Below, piece by piece: positions 18,676 through 26,123 of a stretch of 64,000 bases of DNA. Origin of the DNA: Nocardioides agariphilus (GTDB lineage Bacteria; Actinomycetota; Actinomycetes; Propionibacteriales; Nocardioidaceae); the NCBI RefSeq assembly GCF_015352445.1, contig NZ_JADKPO010000009.1:93325-157324 (forward strand), written 5' to 3'. The notes beneath the pieces were generated by a model. The model did no database searches. It saw nothing but the letters and a program-made list of their open reading frames with translations, and was not told where the DNA came from. The translations under genes and the position numbers were made by a program. Positions within the stretch are counted from its first letter, which is position 1. Every line of letters begins with the position of its first letter.

Positions 18676-19551
18676 TCAGCGGAAGTCGATGAGCAGCATG
18701 TCGGTGTCGGTGCCGTCGGAGGGTCCGGACCCGTTGGCCTCCTGATCGGAGACATCGGAGTCACCCGTGGGCTCGTCCCGGGGGGCGACAGGGACGCGGA
18801 AGCAGCGGGTGACATAGGGCAGCTGCATGCCGTCCATGCCGCGCCCGAAGTCGTCGTAGAACGCAAGTACCTCGGCGAGCTTGGCGGCGCGCCCCTCCTC
18901 GTCGAGGACAGCCACGTTGGAGCGTGACAAGACGAGGTCCTGGATGCTCTTGCGATCGATCTGCTGCCAGTGGCTGAAGGTGGCCTGATCGACATCCCCG
19001 AACAGCGCGCTGTCGGCCAGCACGGCGGCCGGCTCGTCGAGCTGCTCCTGGGTACCGATGATCCGGCCGAGGCGCCGCACCCACGGGATCGACTCGTCGC
19101 GCGTGTTCCACACCAGGGCCAGATGACCGCCGGGCTTCAGCACGCGCGCGATCTCGGGAAGTGCGCGGTCGAGGTCGAACCAGTGGAAGGCCTGTGCCGC
19201 CACCACGACGTCGTAGGCCTGCGCTCCCACGGGCAGGTCCTCGGCAGACGCGACGATCGTCCGGACCTCCGGCAGGTTGCGGGTCAGCCGCTCCAACATC
19301 GTCTGGTCGGGGTCGGTGGCCAGGACGTCGTGGCCGAGCTCGGCCAGCAGTGCGGTGAGCTTGCCGGTGCCGGCACCGAGCTCGAGTACGGTCGCTGCCT
19401 GCTGCCCGACCAGCCACTCGACGGCCTCACGCGGGTACGTCGGGCGGGCCCGGTCGTAGGCATCGACCACGCCTCCGAAGGAGTGCGCCCAATCCGGCTG
19501 CTCCCCGGTACCCACCTCGGGACTCACCTCGTGACTCACCTCGTGACTCAT
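18676..19551 (-). CDS. Class I SAM-dependent methyltransferase
   Basis: 291 aa. The SAM-binding motif I is VLELGAGTGKLTALLAELG, the acidic post-motif is VLATDPDQTM, and HWFDLDRALPEIARVLKPGG is the UbiE/Methyltransf_11 region. Substrate unknown. The N-terminus (MSHEVSHEVSPEVGTGEQ) comes from a short 12-base direct repeat, so the exact start is uncertain. ATG 19551 is the most upstream plausible choice. The acidic C-terminal tail (DSDVSDQEANGSGPSDGTD) is low complexity. Divergent from the Fic-like gene, 74 bp apart. Confidence 0.82.
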   Translation of the reverse strand: MSHEVSHEVSPEVGTGEQPDWAHSFGGVVDAYDRARPTYPREAVEWLVGQQAATVLELGAGTGKLTALLAELGHDVLATDPDQTMLERLTRNLPEVRTIVASAEDLPVGAQAYDVVVAAQAFHWFDLDRALPEIARVLKPGGHLALVWNTRDESIPWVRRLGRIIGTQEQLDEPAAVLADSALFGDVDQATFSHWQQIDRKSIQDLVLSRSNVAVLDEEGRAAKLAEVLAFYDDFGRGMDGMQLPYVTRCFRVPVAPRDEPTGDSDVSDQEANGSGPSDGTDTDMLLIDFR

Positions 19552-19625
19552 CAGGGGCGACCTTACCGGCGGGCGCCCGGAGAACCGGGTCCTGAGGCAC
19601 ACGACCCAACAGGGAGACTGTGCGC

Positions 19626-20333
19626 GTGACGGATCCGCTGGCGCCGCTGATGCGGCTCGAGGGCGTGCCATCGGCGTTCACGGCTGCGCGCGACGGGATC
19701 GACGCGCTGCTGCGCGACCGGGGACTTCGGCGTACCTCCTCGGAGCAGACCGCCGAGTCGCTGCTGGTGGGTGCCCATGCCTCCGCGGTGCTGGAGGGGT
19801 CGACGTCGTCCCTGGACGACGTACGCATCGGTGCCGGTGACGAGGTCGCGGCCGACGCCGTGCGGGTGTCGGTGCACCTGCTCTCGTTGGTGCCCACGCT
19901 GCGTACGTCGCCCCTGCAGGCGCTGGCCCGGTTGCACGCCCTCGCGTCGGGGTCCGAGGACTCCGGGCGGCCACGCGATGCGGACTCGCTCGGGCGTGTG
20001 CAAGCCCTCGGGCGCCTGCTGTCCGGCGAGACCTCAGCTCCGGCTCTCCTCGTGGCCGCCGTCGTGCACGCGGACCTCGCCACCGTCGCGCCCTTCCCCT
20101 CCCACAACGGGATCGTGGCCCGGGCTGCCGAGCGCCTGGTCTGGGTCTCTCGCGGTGTCGACGAGCGTTCGGTGCTGGTGCCAGAGGCTGGGCACCTCGC
20201 ACTTCGGGCGGCGTACGAGTCGAACCTGCGGGCCTACCGCGACGGGGGCCCCGCCGGCGTACACGCCTGGCTGAGGTACGCAGCCGAGGCCGCGGTCAAG
20301 GGCGCCGAGGCGAGCCCCTTGGTCGCGCGGTAG
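19626..20333 (+). CDS. Degenerate Fic-fold protein
   Basis: 235 aa. The Fic fold is suggested by the inhibitory-helix-like AHASAVLEGSTSSLDD and by HADLATVAPFPSHNGIVARA, which stands where active Fic enzymes have H-P-F-x-x-G-N-G-R. Here the His before PF is Ala, the Asp/Glu-Gly pair is Ser-His and the Arg is absent, so AMP transfer is unlikely. Equivalent proteins sit next to this HAD/ssd locus in other actinobacteria. GTG 19626 was preferred over GTG 19620 because AGGGAG lies 9 nt upstream of it. Function unknown. Confidence 0.65.
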   Translation: MTDPLAPLMRLEGVPSAFTAARDGIDALLRDRGLRRTSSEQTAESLLVGAHASAVLEGSTSSLDDVRIGAGDEVAADAVRVSVHLLSLVPTLRTSPLQALARLHALASGSEDSGRPRDADSLGRVQALGRLLSGETSAPALLVAAVVHADLATVAPFPSHNGIVARAAERLVWVSRGVDERSVLVPEAGHLALRAAYESNLRAYRDGGPAGVHAWLRYAAEAAVKGAEASPLVAR

Positions 20334-20346
20334 GCGCTGGCGCGCG

Positions 20347-20444
20347 TCCCTGCTCCTGCGCGACGAACGGAGCGAGCTCTGCGAGCGCAGTGAGGAGGAA
20401 GGAGCAGGGTCATAGCGCACCAGCAGGCGAGCTCCGCTCGCCCA
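20347..20444 (+). repeat. Two-hairpin intergenic repeat, family 2, copy A
   Basis: Arms CCCTGCTCCT (20348-20357) and AGGAGCAGGG (20400-20409) pair perfectly around a 42-nt loop containing CGACGAACGGAGCGAG and GTGAGGAGGA. TCATAGCG and a second small hairpin, GGCGAG/CTCGCC, follow. A related element lies in opposite orientation at 62206-62305 with a different but equally complementary stem. It sits just after the Fic-like gene and could serve as its terminator. Confidence 0.6.
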
Positions 20445-20640
20445 TCAGAAATGCAGCGGCACTCGTCCTCATCGAAGGCGAATGCCGCTGCTGACACGCG
20501 AAACCGATGGCTACCAGGCGTGCAACACCTCAACTGCTGCCTCGGGAGGATCCCGGTGGCTCGCGCCCTGTAGGAAGGGTAGTTCGCCGCGTGGGTACCC
20601 GGTTCGCGTGCGGGTCTATGGAGTTGGTGACTCCGTTCTA
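20445..20640 (-). ncRNA. Candidate Ms1-like (6S-like) small RNA
   Basis: No protein gene fits 20334-20739. Read on the minus strand, CACGCGAACCG (20610-20600) pairs with CGGTTTCGCGTG (20506-20495), leaving one bulged base. The helix continues with GGTACC (20599-20594) against GGTAGCC (20515-20509), then GGCG/CGCC and AACT/AGTT flanking an 11-nt one-sided bulge. This is a long rod with an internal opening. A promoter-like TTGAAG (20663-20658), a 17-bp spacer and TAGAAC (20640-20635) lie in front. A hairpin with arms 20453-20461 and 20483-20491, followed by ATTTCT, could terminate it. Position supports it: in mycobacteria Ms1 lies downstream of the same HAD gene. Ends are approximate. Confidence 0.5.
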
Positions 20641-20739
20641 CGCCGGTCCCACAGGGGCTTCAAGCCTTGACTTTCCCGGTGTTTGGTGGGGCACGGGGAA
20701 CCCGCAGGTCACACGCTCGTCGGGCGGGGCAAGTCCGGG

Positions 20740-21546
20740 TCAGGCAGTGAGACGACGCCGCCGGAGGCTGGACCACAGCACCCAGCCCATGGCGCCGACA
20801 CTTCCCAGGGCGAGCGCTGCCAGAGCCGAGCGCGCCGGTGGCAGACGGCTGCGGAGGGCTACCGGGCGGGTGAACACGAGGATCGGCCAGCCGCGGTCGG
20901 CAGCGATGCGGCGCAGCTCCTTGTCGGGGTTGACCGCATGCGGGTGGCCAACGGCCTCCAGCATCGGCACATCGGTGACCGAGTCGCTGTAGGCGAAGCT
21001 GCGCTCGAGGTCGTAGCCGCGCTCGTCGGCAAGGGCGCGGATCGCGCGGGCCTTCTCCTCGGCGTAGGCGTAGTACTCGATGGTTCCGGTGTACTTCCCG
21101 TCGACGATCTCGAGCTGGGTCGCGATGACGTCGTCGGCGCCGAGCATGGCCCCGATCGGGCCGACGACCTCCGCGCCGCTGGCCGAGACCACGATCACGT
21201 CGCGACCCAGCGCACGGTGCTCCTCCATCAGGGACACGGCCTCGTCGTACACGATCGGGTCGACGATGTGGTGCAGGGTCTCCGCCACGATCTCGCGGAC
21301 GTTGGCCACGTCCCACCCGGCCACGAGCTGCGACATGAACTGACGCATCTTCTCCATCTGGTCGTGGTCGGCACCGCCGACGAGATAGACGAACTGCGAG
21401 TACGCCGATCGCAGCATCGCGCGCCGGGAGATGAGTCCCCCCGCTTGGAACGGCTTGCTGAACGCGTGCGAGCTCGACCTGGCGATGATGGTCTTGTCGA
21501 GGTCGAAGAAGGCTGCGGTAGGGCGGCCTCCTCCTCGCTCGGGCAT
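20740..21546 (-). CDS. HAD-superfamily (subclass IB) phosphatase with C-terminal membrane segment
   Basis: 268 aa. HAD motif I is AAFFDLDKTIIARSSS, motif II is VIVVSASGAEVVGPIG and motif III/IV is FAYSDSVTDVPMLEAVGHPH, typical of SerB-like IB phosphatases. The C-terminus has one hydrophobic helix (ALAALALGSVGAMGWVLW) and a basic end, so it may sit at the membrane. It is the homologue of the gene beside ssd in mycobacteria and streptomycetes. Divergent from ssd, 145 bp apart. ATG 21546 lacks a clear ribosome site, and ATG 21570 is an alternative start. Substrate unknown. Confidence 0.82.
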   Translation of the reverse strand: MPERGGGRPTAAFFDLDKTIIARSSSHAFSKPFQAGGLISRRAMLRSAYSQFVYLVGGADHDQMEKMRQFMSQLVAGWDVANVREIVAETLHHIVDPIVYDEAVSLMEEHRALGRDVIVVSASGAEVVGPIGAMLGADDVIATQLEIVDGKYTGTIEYYAYAEEKARAIRALADERGYDLERSFAYSDSVTDVPMLEAVGHPHAVNPDKELRRIAADRGWPILVFTRPVALRSRLPPARSALAALALGSVGAMGWVLWSSLRRRRLTA

Positions 21547-21601
21547 GCCGTCATGGTAGGTCGCCGCCATCCTCGCCCCGGGGACCTCGGGGGCCCGCTT
21601 G

Positions 21602-21638
21602 TCGTCCACAGCTTCCATCCGGGACTGCGCTGTCCACA
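21602..21638 (+). promoter_or_regulatory. Two DnaA-box-like sites upstream of ssd
   Basis: TCGTCCACA (21602-21610) and CTGTCCACA (21630-21638) each match the actinobacterial DnaA box TTGTCCACA at 8 of 9 positions. They are in the same orientation, 28 bp apart, in the 145-bp divergent region between the HAD gene and ssd. Binding is inference. Confidence 0.35.
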
Positions 21639-21691
21639 GCTGCGAGGTCGCGCGGGTGAACGGCCCCGTATCGCGCGGAAGTCTTCTGGTC

Positions 21692-22738
21692 ATGGATGCC
21701 CCGCTCTTCGTGACCGACGACCCGACCCTGCTCGACGAGCTCCAGCGGCTGGCGGCCGCTGCGGGAGTGACGCCGGCCCTGGCGCGCGATGAGGCGTCGG
21801 CGCTCAGCGCCTGGGGGCTGGCCCCGCTCGTCTTCGTCGGCACCGACCTGGCCAAGCCCCTGAGCCGGGTCCGGCCACCTCGGCGCGGGGGTGTCCACGT
21901 CGTGGGCTGCGGGGGCGTGCCCGGCGACGTCTTCCGCACGGCGCTCGCCATCGGCGCCGAGAACGTCGCCGAGCTCCCGCAGTCCTCCGGCTGGGTGGCC
22001 GAGCTGATGGCCGACGTCAGCGACGGCGCGCCGCAGGGTTCGGTGACGGTCGGCGTGATCGGGGGTTCGGGCGGGTCAGGCGCCTCGACGTTCGCCGCGG
22101 CGCTGGGTCAGATGGCCGCCCGCTCGGGCAGTGCTGTCGTGATCGACGCCGACCCGCTCGGACCGGGGGCCGACCGGGTGCTGGGGCTCGATGACCACGA
22201 GGGCATCCGCTGGGACGCGCTGTGCCAGACAACGGGGCGGTTCAGCGGCCGGTCCCTGCGTGAAGCGCTGCCGAGTCGCGACGGACTCGGGGTCCTGACC
22301 TGGGTGCCGGGACCCCAAGGCACCCTCCAAGCCTTCGCCGTGCGCAACGCGGTCGCGGCGGCCCAGCGCGGCCACGACACCGTGGTGATCGACCTCCCGC
22401 GAACCGTCGACGCCGTGGTGGAGGAGCTGGTCGCGCGCTGCGACCGCGTGTTCGTGCTGACGGTGCCCACCGTGGCCGGCCTCGCTTCGGCCGCCCGGCT
22501 GTGCGCGCGCTTCCGCGACCCACGGCCCTTGCGGCTGGTGCTGCGGGGCGACGACGTCGACGCGCATGCGGTCACTCGGCTGACGGGCATCCCCGTGGCG
22601 GCGCGGATGCCCGACCAGCGTGGACTGGGGGAGGTGCTCGACCTCGGTCTGGGTCCCGTCCGTTCGGCTCGGGGACCGTTGGGGCGCACGGCTCTCGGGT
22701 TGCTGGCCGGGCTGGCGCCGGTCCGCCGGGCGGCATGA
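21692..22738 (+). CDS. ssd: Ssd/CpaE-TadZ-like septum-site ATPase homologue
   Basis: 348 aa. An N-terminal receiver-like part (LFVTDDPTLLDELQRLAA) is followed by a MinD/ParA-type ATPase core with a deviant P-loop, GVIGGSGGSGASTFAAALG, and VVIDADPLGPGADRVLGL. There is no Lys in the signature loop (GGSGASTF). That is typical of the Ssd/TadZ group and suggests scaffolding rather than standard ATP turnover. M. tuberculosis Ssd affects septum formation, and in tad loci this family places the pilus machine. Translation is coupled to tadA by ATGA. ATG 21692 was chosen because upstream codons lie in the divergent promoter region. Confidence 0.85.
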   Translation: MDAPLFVTDDPTLLDELQRLAAAAGVTPALARDEASALSAWGLAPLVFVGTDLAKPLSRVRPPRRGGVHVVGCGGVPGDVFRTALAIGAENVAELPQSSGWVAELMADVSDGAPQGSVTVGVIGGSGGSGASTFAAALGQMAARSGSAVVIDADPLGPGADRVLGLDDHEGIRWDALCQTTGRFSGRSLREALPSRDGLGVLTWVPGPQGTLQAFAVRNAVAAAQRGHDTVVIDLPRTVDAVVEELVARCDRVFVLTVPTVAGLASAARLCARFRDPRPLRLVLRGDDVDAHAVTRLTGIPVAARMPDQRGLGEVLDLGLGPVRSARGPLGRTALGLLAGLAPVRRAA

Positions 22739-23910
22739 GCGAGCTCGGCGACGATGAGTCCGGCCTGGCCACCGCGGTCGCCGAAGTACGCGACCGACTG
22801 GCCGACCATCCCGGCGAGCTATCGGCACACCGGGTCGCCGAGGCGCTGCGCGCCTCCGGCCGACCCATCGGCGGCGAGATGGTGCTGGCTGTCCACGAGG
22901 AGCTGCGCCGCGATGTCCTCGGTGCCGGACCGCTCGAGCCGCTGCTCCGCCTGCCTGGTGTCACCGACGTCGTGGTCAACGGCGCCGACGGAGTCTTCGT
23001 CGACACCGGTGAGGGGCTCCGCCCAGCAGGTGTGGGTTTCCCCGACGAAGCCTCCGTACGCCGTCTCGCGCAGCGCCTGGCAGCCGTGGGTGGCAGGCGA
23101 CTCGACGACGCCAGCCCGTTCGTCGATGTCCGCCTGGCAGACGGCACGCGTTGTCACGCGCTGCTGGCTCCGATCGCGCGCCCCGGGACCTTGATCTCGC
23201 TCCGGGTGCCGCGCGCGCGTGGCTTCTCGGTGTCCGAGCTCGTCCGAGCCGGGATGCTCACCCCTGCGGCCGAGCGTCTGGTGCGCGCACTCGTCGCACG
23301 ACGTGCGGCGTTCGTGGTGAGCGGTGGCACCGGCTCTGGCAAGACCACTCTGCTGGGGGCGCTGCTGTCCCTGGCAGACCCCGCTGAGCGCATCGTGCTC
23401 GTCGAGGACTCCCACGAGCTGCGGCCCGACCACGCGCACTGTGTCTGGCTGGAGGCACGTCCGCCCAACCTCGAGGGTGCCGGCGAGATCACCGTTCGCA
23501 CACTGGTACGGCAAGCGTTGCGGATGCGGCCCGACCGCCTGGTGGTCGGCGAGGTCCGCGGCGCCGAGGTCGTCGATCTGCTCGCCGCCCTCAACACCGG
23601 ACACGAGGGCGGCTGCGGCACGATCCACGCCAACTCCGCGCTCGACGTCCCGGCTCGCATCGAGGCCCTGGCCCTGGCAGCGGGACTGGGCCGGGAGGCC
23701 GCACACAGCCAGTTCGCGGCGGCCGTCGACGTGGTGGTGCATCTCGGCATCGACCGCGGTGGTCGACGCCGCCTGCGCGAGGTCGCAGTCCCGGTCCGCG
23801 GCGGCGATGGTCTGGTGGCCATGTCACCCGCGGTGAGCTTCGACGAGGCCGGGGCCACCCGACAGGGTCCGGGCGCGGAGCGCCTCGCGCAGCTGCTGGA
23901 CGACGGATGA
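22735..23910 (+). CDS. tadA: TadA/CpaF-type secretion ATPase
   Basis: 391-aa hexameric ATPase predicted to power type IVc (Tad/Flp) pilus assembly. The N-terminal domain includes LLRLPGVTDVVVNGADGVF. Walker A is VVSGGTGSGKTTLLGAL, the Asp box is ERIVLVEDSHEL, Walker B is RPDRLVVGEVRGAEVVDLL and the His box is GHEGGCGTIHANSA. All motifs are intact, so it should be active. It overlaps ssd and tadB by 4 bp each. Confidence 0.93.
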   Translation: MSELGDDESGLATAVAEVRDRLADHPGELSAHRVAEALRASGRPIGGEMVLAVHEELRRDVLGAGPLEPLLRLPGVTDVVVNGADGVFVDTGEGLRPAGVGFPDEASVRRLAQRLAAVGGRRLDDASPFVDVRLADGTRCHALLAPIARPGTLISLRVPRARGFSVSELVRAGMLTPAAERLVRALVARRAAFVVSGGTGSGKTTLLGALLSLADPAERIVLVEDSHELRPDHAHCVWLEARPPNLEGAGEITVRTLVRQALRMRPDRLVVGEVRGAEVVDLLAALNTGHEGGCGTIHANSALDVPARIEALALAAGLGREAAHSQFAAAVDVVVHLGIDRGGRRRLREVAVPVRGGDGLVAMSPAVSFDEAGATRQGPGAERLAQLLDDG

Positions 23911-24671
23911 TCGCTCCCGTTCTCGCGGCCGCTGCTATGTGGGCAGCGATGCGGCCTCGCCCCGGGCCCCGGGCAGCCCCTCGAGGTCGGCGTTTCGCCG
24001 GGCTTGGCGCCTTGGCCGCATTGGTGGTGACGGTCGTCGTCCTCGCCGCGGGCGCACCGGTCCCGTCCGCCCTCGCTGTGGTGCTGGCCGCCACCTCGTG
24101 GGCCGGTCACCGGCTCTGGCAGATGCGGGCCCGCGCCCGGGAGGCGGCCCGATCGCGCGGCCGCGTGCTCGAGTGCTGTGAGCTGCTCGCCTCCGAGCTG
24201 GCAGCCGGCCAACCGCCGGTGTCGGCACTGGCAGCGGCAGCCGCCGACTGGACCGCTCTGGCTCCGGTAGCGCAGGTGGCCGCCTACGGAGGCGACGTAC
24301 CCGCTGCCTTTCAGCGAGCCGCCGCCATGCCGGGCGCCTCGGACCTGCGGCTGGTGGCTGCCGCATGGCGGGTCTCGCACCGCACCGGGCTCGGTCTGGC
24401 CGATGCACTCGCGCGAGTGGCGGCCACCCTTCGTGACACTCTCGCCACCGAGCGGGTGGTGCGCGGCGAGCTGGCGTCGGCCCGCGCCACGGCACGGCTG
24501 GTCGCCGGCCTTCCGGTGGCGGCCTGGATGATCGGCTCGGGGTCGGGCGGCGACCCCGTCGGCTTCCTTCTGACCACCCTGCCCGGCGTCGCGTGCCTGG
24601 CTGCCGGGCTCGGCCTGGTCGTGGTGGGGCTGGCTTGGATCGAGCGGATCGCCGCTGGAGTGCACCAGTGA
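23907..24671 (+). CDS. tadB: TadB-like pilus platform membrane protein
   Basis: 254 aa of the type II secretion F family. The N-terminal hydrophobic helix pair is followed by a cytosolic T2SSF domain (VLECCELLASELAAGQPPVS, SHRTGLGLADALARVAATLR), and two further helices lie at the C-terminus (PVGFLLTTLPGVACLAAGL). Expected to form the inner-membrane base with TadC, driven by TadA. Coupled to both neighbours by 4-bp overlaps. Confidence 0.88.
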   Translation: MIAPVLAAAAMWAAMRPRPGPRAAPRGRRFAGLGALAALVVTVVVLAAGAPVPSALAVVLAATSWAGHRLWQMRARAREAARSRGRVLECCELLASELAAGQPPVSALAAAAADWTALAPVAQVAAYGGDVPAAFQRAAAMPGASDLRLVAAAWRVSHRTGLGLADALARVAATLRDTLATERVVRGELASARATARLVAGLPVAAWMIGSGSGGDPVGFLLTTLPGVACLAAGLGLVVVGLAWIERIAAGVHQ

Positions 24672-25378
24672 CGTCCCTCGTCATCGCTGTAGCTGCGGGC
24701 ATGGCGGCTTGGCTGGTGCTGCCCGTCGGGCCACGCCCCCTCCGGACCTCGCCCGCGTCTGCGCCCGCCGCCCGTACTCACGCTGGACGGCTCCATTGGC
24801 TCTGGGCGGCAATGGCAGGTGTCGGGGGCTGGGCATTCGTCGGCGGATGGGCTGGCCCACTGGCCGGCCTCGTCGCCGCCGGCGCGGTCTGGACGATCCT
24901 GCGCCGGGCCGAGCCGCCCGCGATGCGGCGGCGCAGGCTCCGGGTGCGCGCAGAGCTGCCACACCTGGTCGGGCTGCTCGCCTCCGCCGTACGCGGAGGG
25001 CTGCCACCTGCCACCGCTCTCCACCTGGTGTGCGTCGCGCTGCCCGGTCCGGCAGCCGATGCACTGGGCTCGCTCCCTGCCCGCATCGCCATCGGCGTCG
25101 ACCCCGTGGAGGTCTGGCGAACCCTCGAGGCCGATCCCGCTCTTGCCCCCTTGGGCCGCACGCTTGCGCGTTCGGTCCGCACCGGCGAGCCGGTGGCCGA
25201 GGCCCTCGAGCGCCTGGGCCTCGAGCTGGCAGCACTTGCGCGGGCCGAGGTCGAGGACGCGGCGCGGCGAGTCGGTGTCCAGGCCGCGGTACCGCTGGGA
25301 GTGTGCCTGCTCCCGGCCTTCCTGCTGCTGGGCATCGTTCCTGTGGTCGCCGGCCTGGTGGGAGATCTCGTCCGGTGA
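24668..25378 (+). CDS. tadC: TadC-like pilus platform membrane protein
   Basis: 236 aa from GTG 24668 (GTGA overlap with tadB). It has a hydrophobic N-terminus, a T2SSF core (ELPHLVGLLASAVRGGLPPA, SVRTGEPVAEALERLGLEL) and a C-terminal helix (PLGVCLLPAFLLLGIVPVVA). Partner of TadB in the pilus platform. It is the end of the coupled ssd-tadABC unit. A 173-bp gap holding a hairpin follows before the pilin gene. Confidence 0.87.
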   Translation: MTSLVIAVAAGMAAWLVLPVGPRPLRTSPASAPAARTHAGRLHWLWAAMAGVGGWAFVGGWAGPLAGLVAAGAVWTILRRAEPPAMRRRRLRVRAELPHLVGLLASAVRGGLPPATALHLVCVALPGPAADALGSLPARIAIGVDPVEVWRTLEADPALAPLGRTLARSVRTGEPVAEALERLGLELAALARAEVEDAARRVGVQAAVPLGVCLLPAFLLLGIVPVVAGLVGDLVR

Positions 25379-25380
25379 CC

Positions 25381-25415
25381 GGCTCGCGCCAGGTGACCGG
25401 GTGGGTTCGCGAGCC
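25381..25415 (+). terminator. Hairpin between tadC and the pilin gene
   Basis: GGCTCGCG (25381-25388) and CGCGAGCC (25408-25415) are perfectly complementary around a 19-nt loop, directly after the tadC stop. There is no T-run, so it may attenuate transcription or protect the 3' end rather than fully terminate. The rest of 25416-25551 holds no gene. A TTGACG at about 25503 could be a -35 for a separate pilin promoter. Confidence 0.4.
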
Positions 25416-25551
25416 CGCTCGGCGTCCACATTCATCCGTCCCGACGCCTGCGTCCACAGCGCCGAACCATCTGCGTCGAGTCGTCCTCGGGCCGACCCAT
25501 CCTTGACGGAGTCGAGGCGCATCGGGCGTCTCGAAGAGAGGAGTCATCCGC

Positions 25552-25761
25552 ATGACGTTCAGCCGACGTGAGGTTCGCGGTGCCGCCCGCATCATCGGAT
25601 CTGCCGACGAGCGCGGCATCACCACCGCCGAATACGCCGTGGGCACCGCGGCCGGCGCAGGCCTCGCCGGTGTGCTCTACAAGTTGCTGACGAGCGGCTT
25701 CGGCGAGAAGCTGCTCAAGATGTTCTTCGAGTTCGTCCTGTCGCTGCTGGGCATCGGATGA
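25552..25761 (+). CDS. Flp-like pilin precursor (DUF4244)
   Basis: 69 aa. After a basic leader, the segment DERGITTAEYAVGTAAGAGL has the class III prepilin pattern: cleavage after Gly, Glu at the fifth mature position, then a hydrophobic helix. Predicted major Flp pilin of the Tad pilus. GAGAGGAG precedes the ATG, the strongest ribosome site in the locus, which suits a structural subunit. No prepilin peptidase gene is present in the window. The stop overlaps the tadE start. Confidence 0.85.
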   Translation: MTFSRREVRGAARIIGSADERGITTAEYAVGTAAGAGLAGVLYKLLTSGFGEKLLKMFFEFVLSLLGIG

Positions 25762-26123
25762 CCGACTCCCTTCGGCGGCAGCGCGGGGCAGTGACTGCCG
25801 AGCTGGCGATGGCCCTGCCGTTGTTGCTCGTCATCACTCTCGGCCTGGTCTGGCTCCTGAGCCTGGGAGCCGCTCAGGTGCGCATGGTCGATGCCACCCG
25901 CGAGGTGGCCCGAGCCGTGGCGCGAGGTGACGATGCGGCTGCTGCAACGGCCCGCGGACAACAGATCGCGCCCCACGGGGCCGAGCTCGAGCTGACCACC
26001 GAAGGGCGGCACATCACCGTGGTGGGCACGGTTGAGGTTGATGGCGTGGGCGGTGTGTTGGAGGTGCTGCCGTCGGTTCGTCTGACTGCCTCGGCCGTGG
26101 CGGCCCAGGAGGACCCACCGTGA
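25758..26123 (+). CDS. tadE: TadE-like minor pseudopilin
   Basis: 121 aa. The motif RQRGAVTAELAMALPLLLVI is the classic TadE N-terminus (G, then E at position 5 of the mature helix), followed by one transmembrane helix and a small extracellular domain. Overlaps the pilin and the next gene by 4 bp each. Likely a minor component or initiator of the Flp pilus. Confidence 0.85.
   Translation: MTDSLRRQRGAVTAELAMALPLLLVITLGLVWLLSLGAAQVRMVDATREVARAVARGDDAAAATARGQQIAPHGAELELTTEGRHITVVGTVEVDGVGGVLEVLPSVRLTASAVAAQEDPP

Noticed and set aside
19515-19551. 12-base direct repeat encoding SHEVSHEVSPEV at the methyltransferase start
   Set aside because: Only about two and a half copies, best explained by local slippage; it mainly affects choice of start codon.
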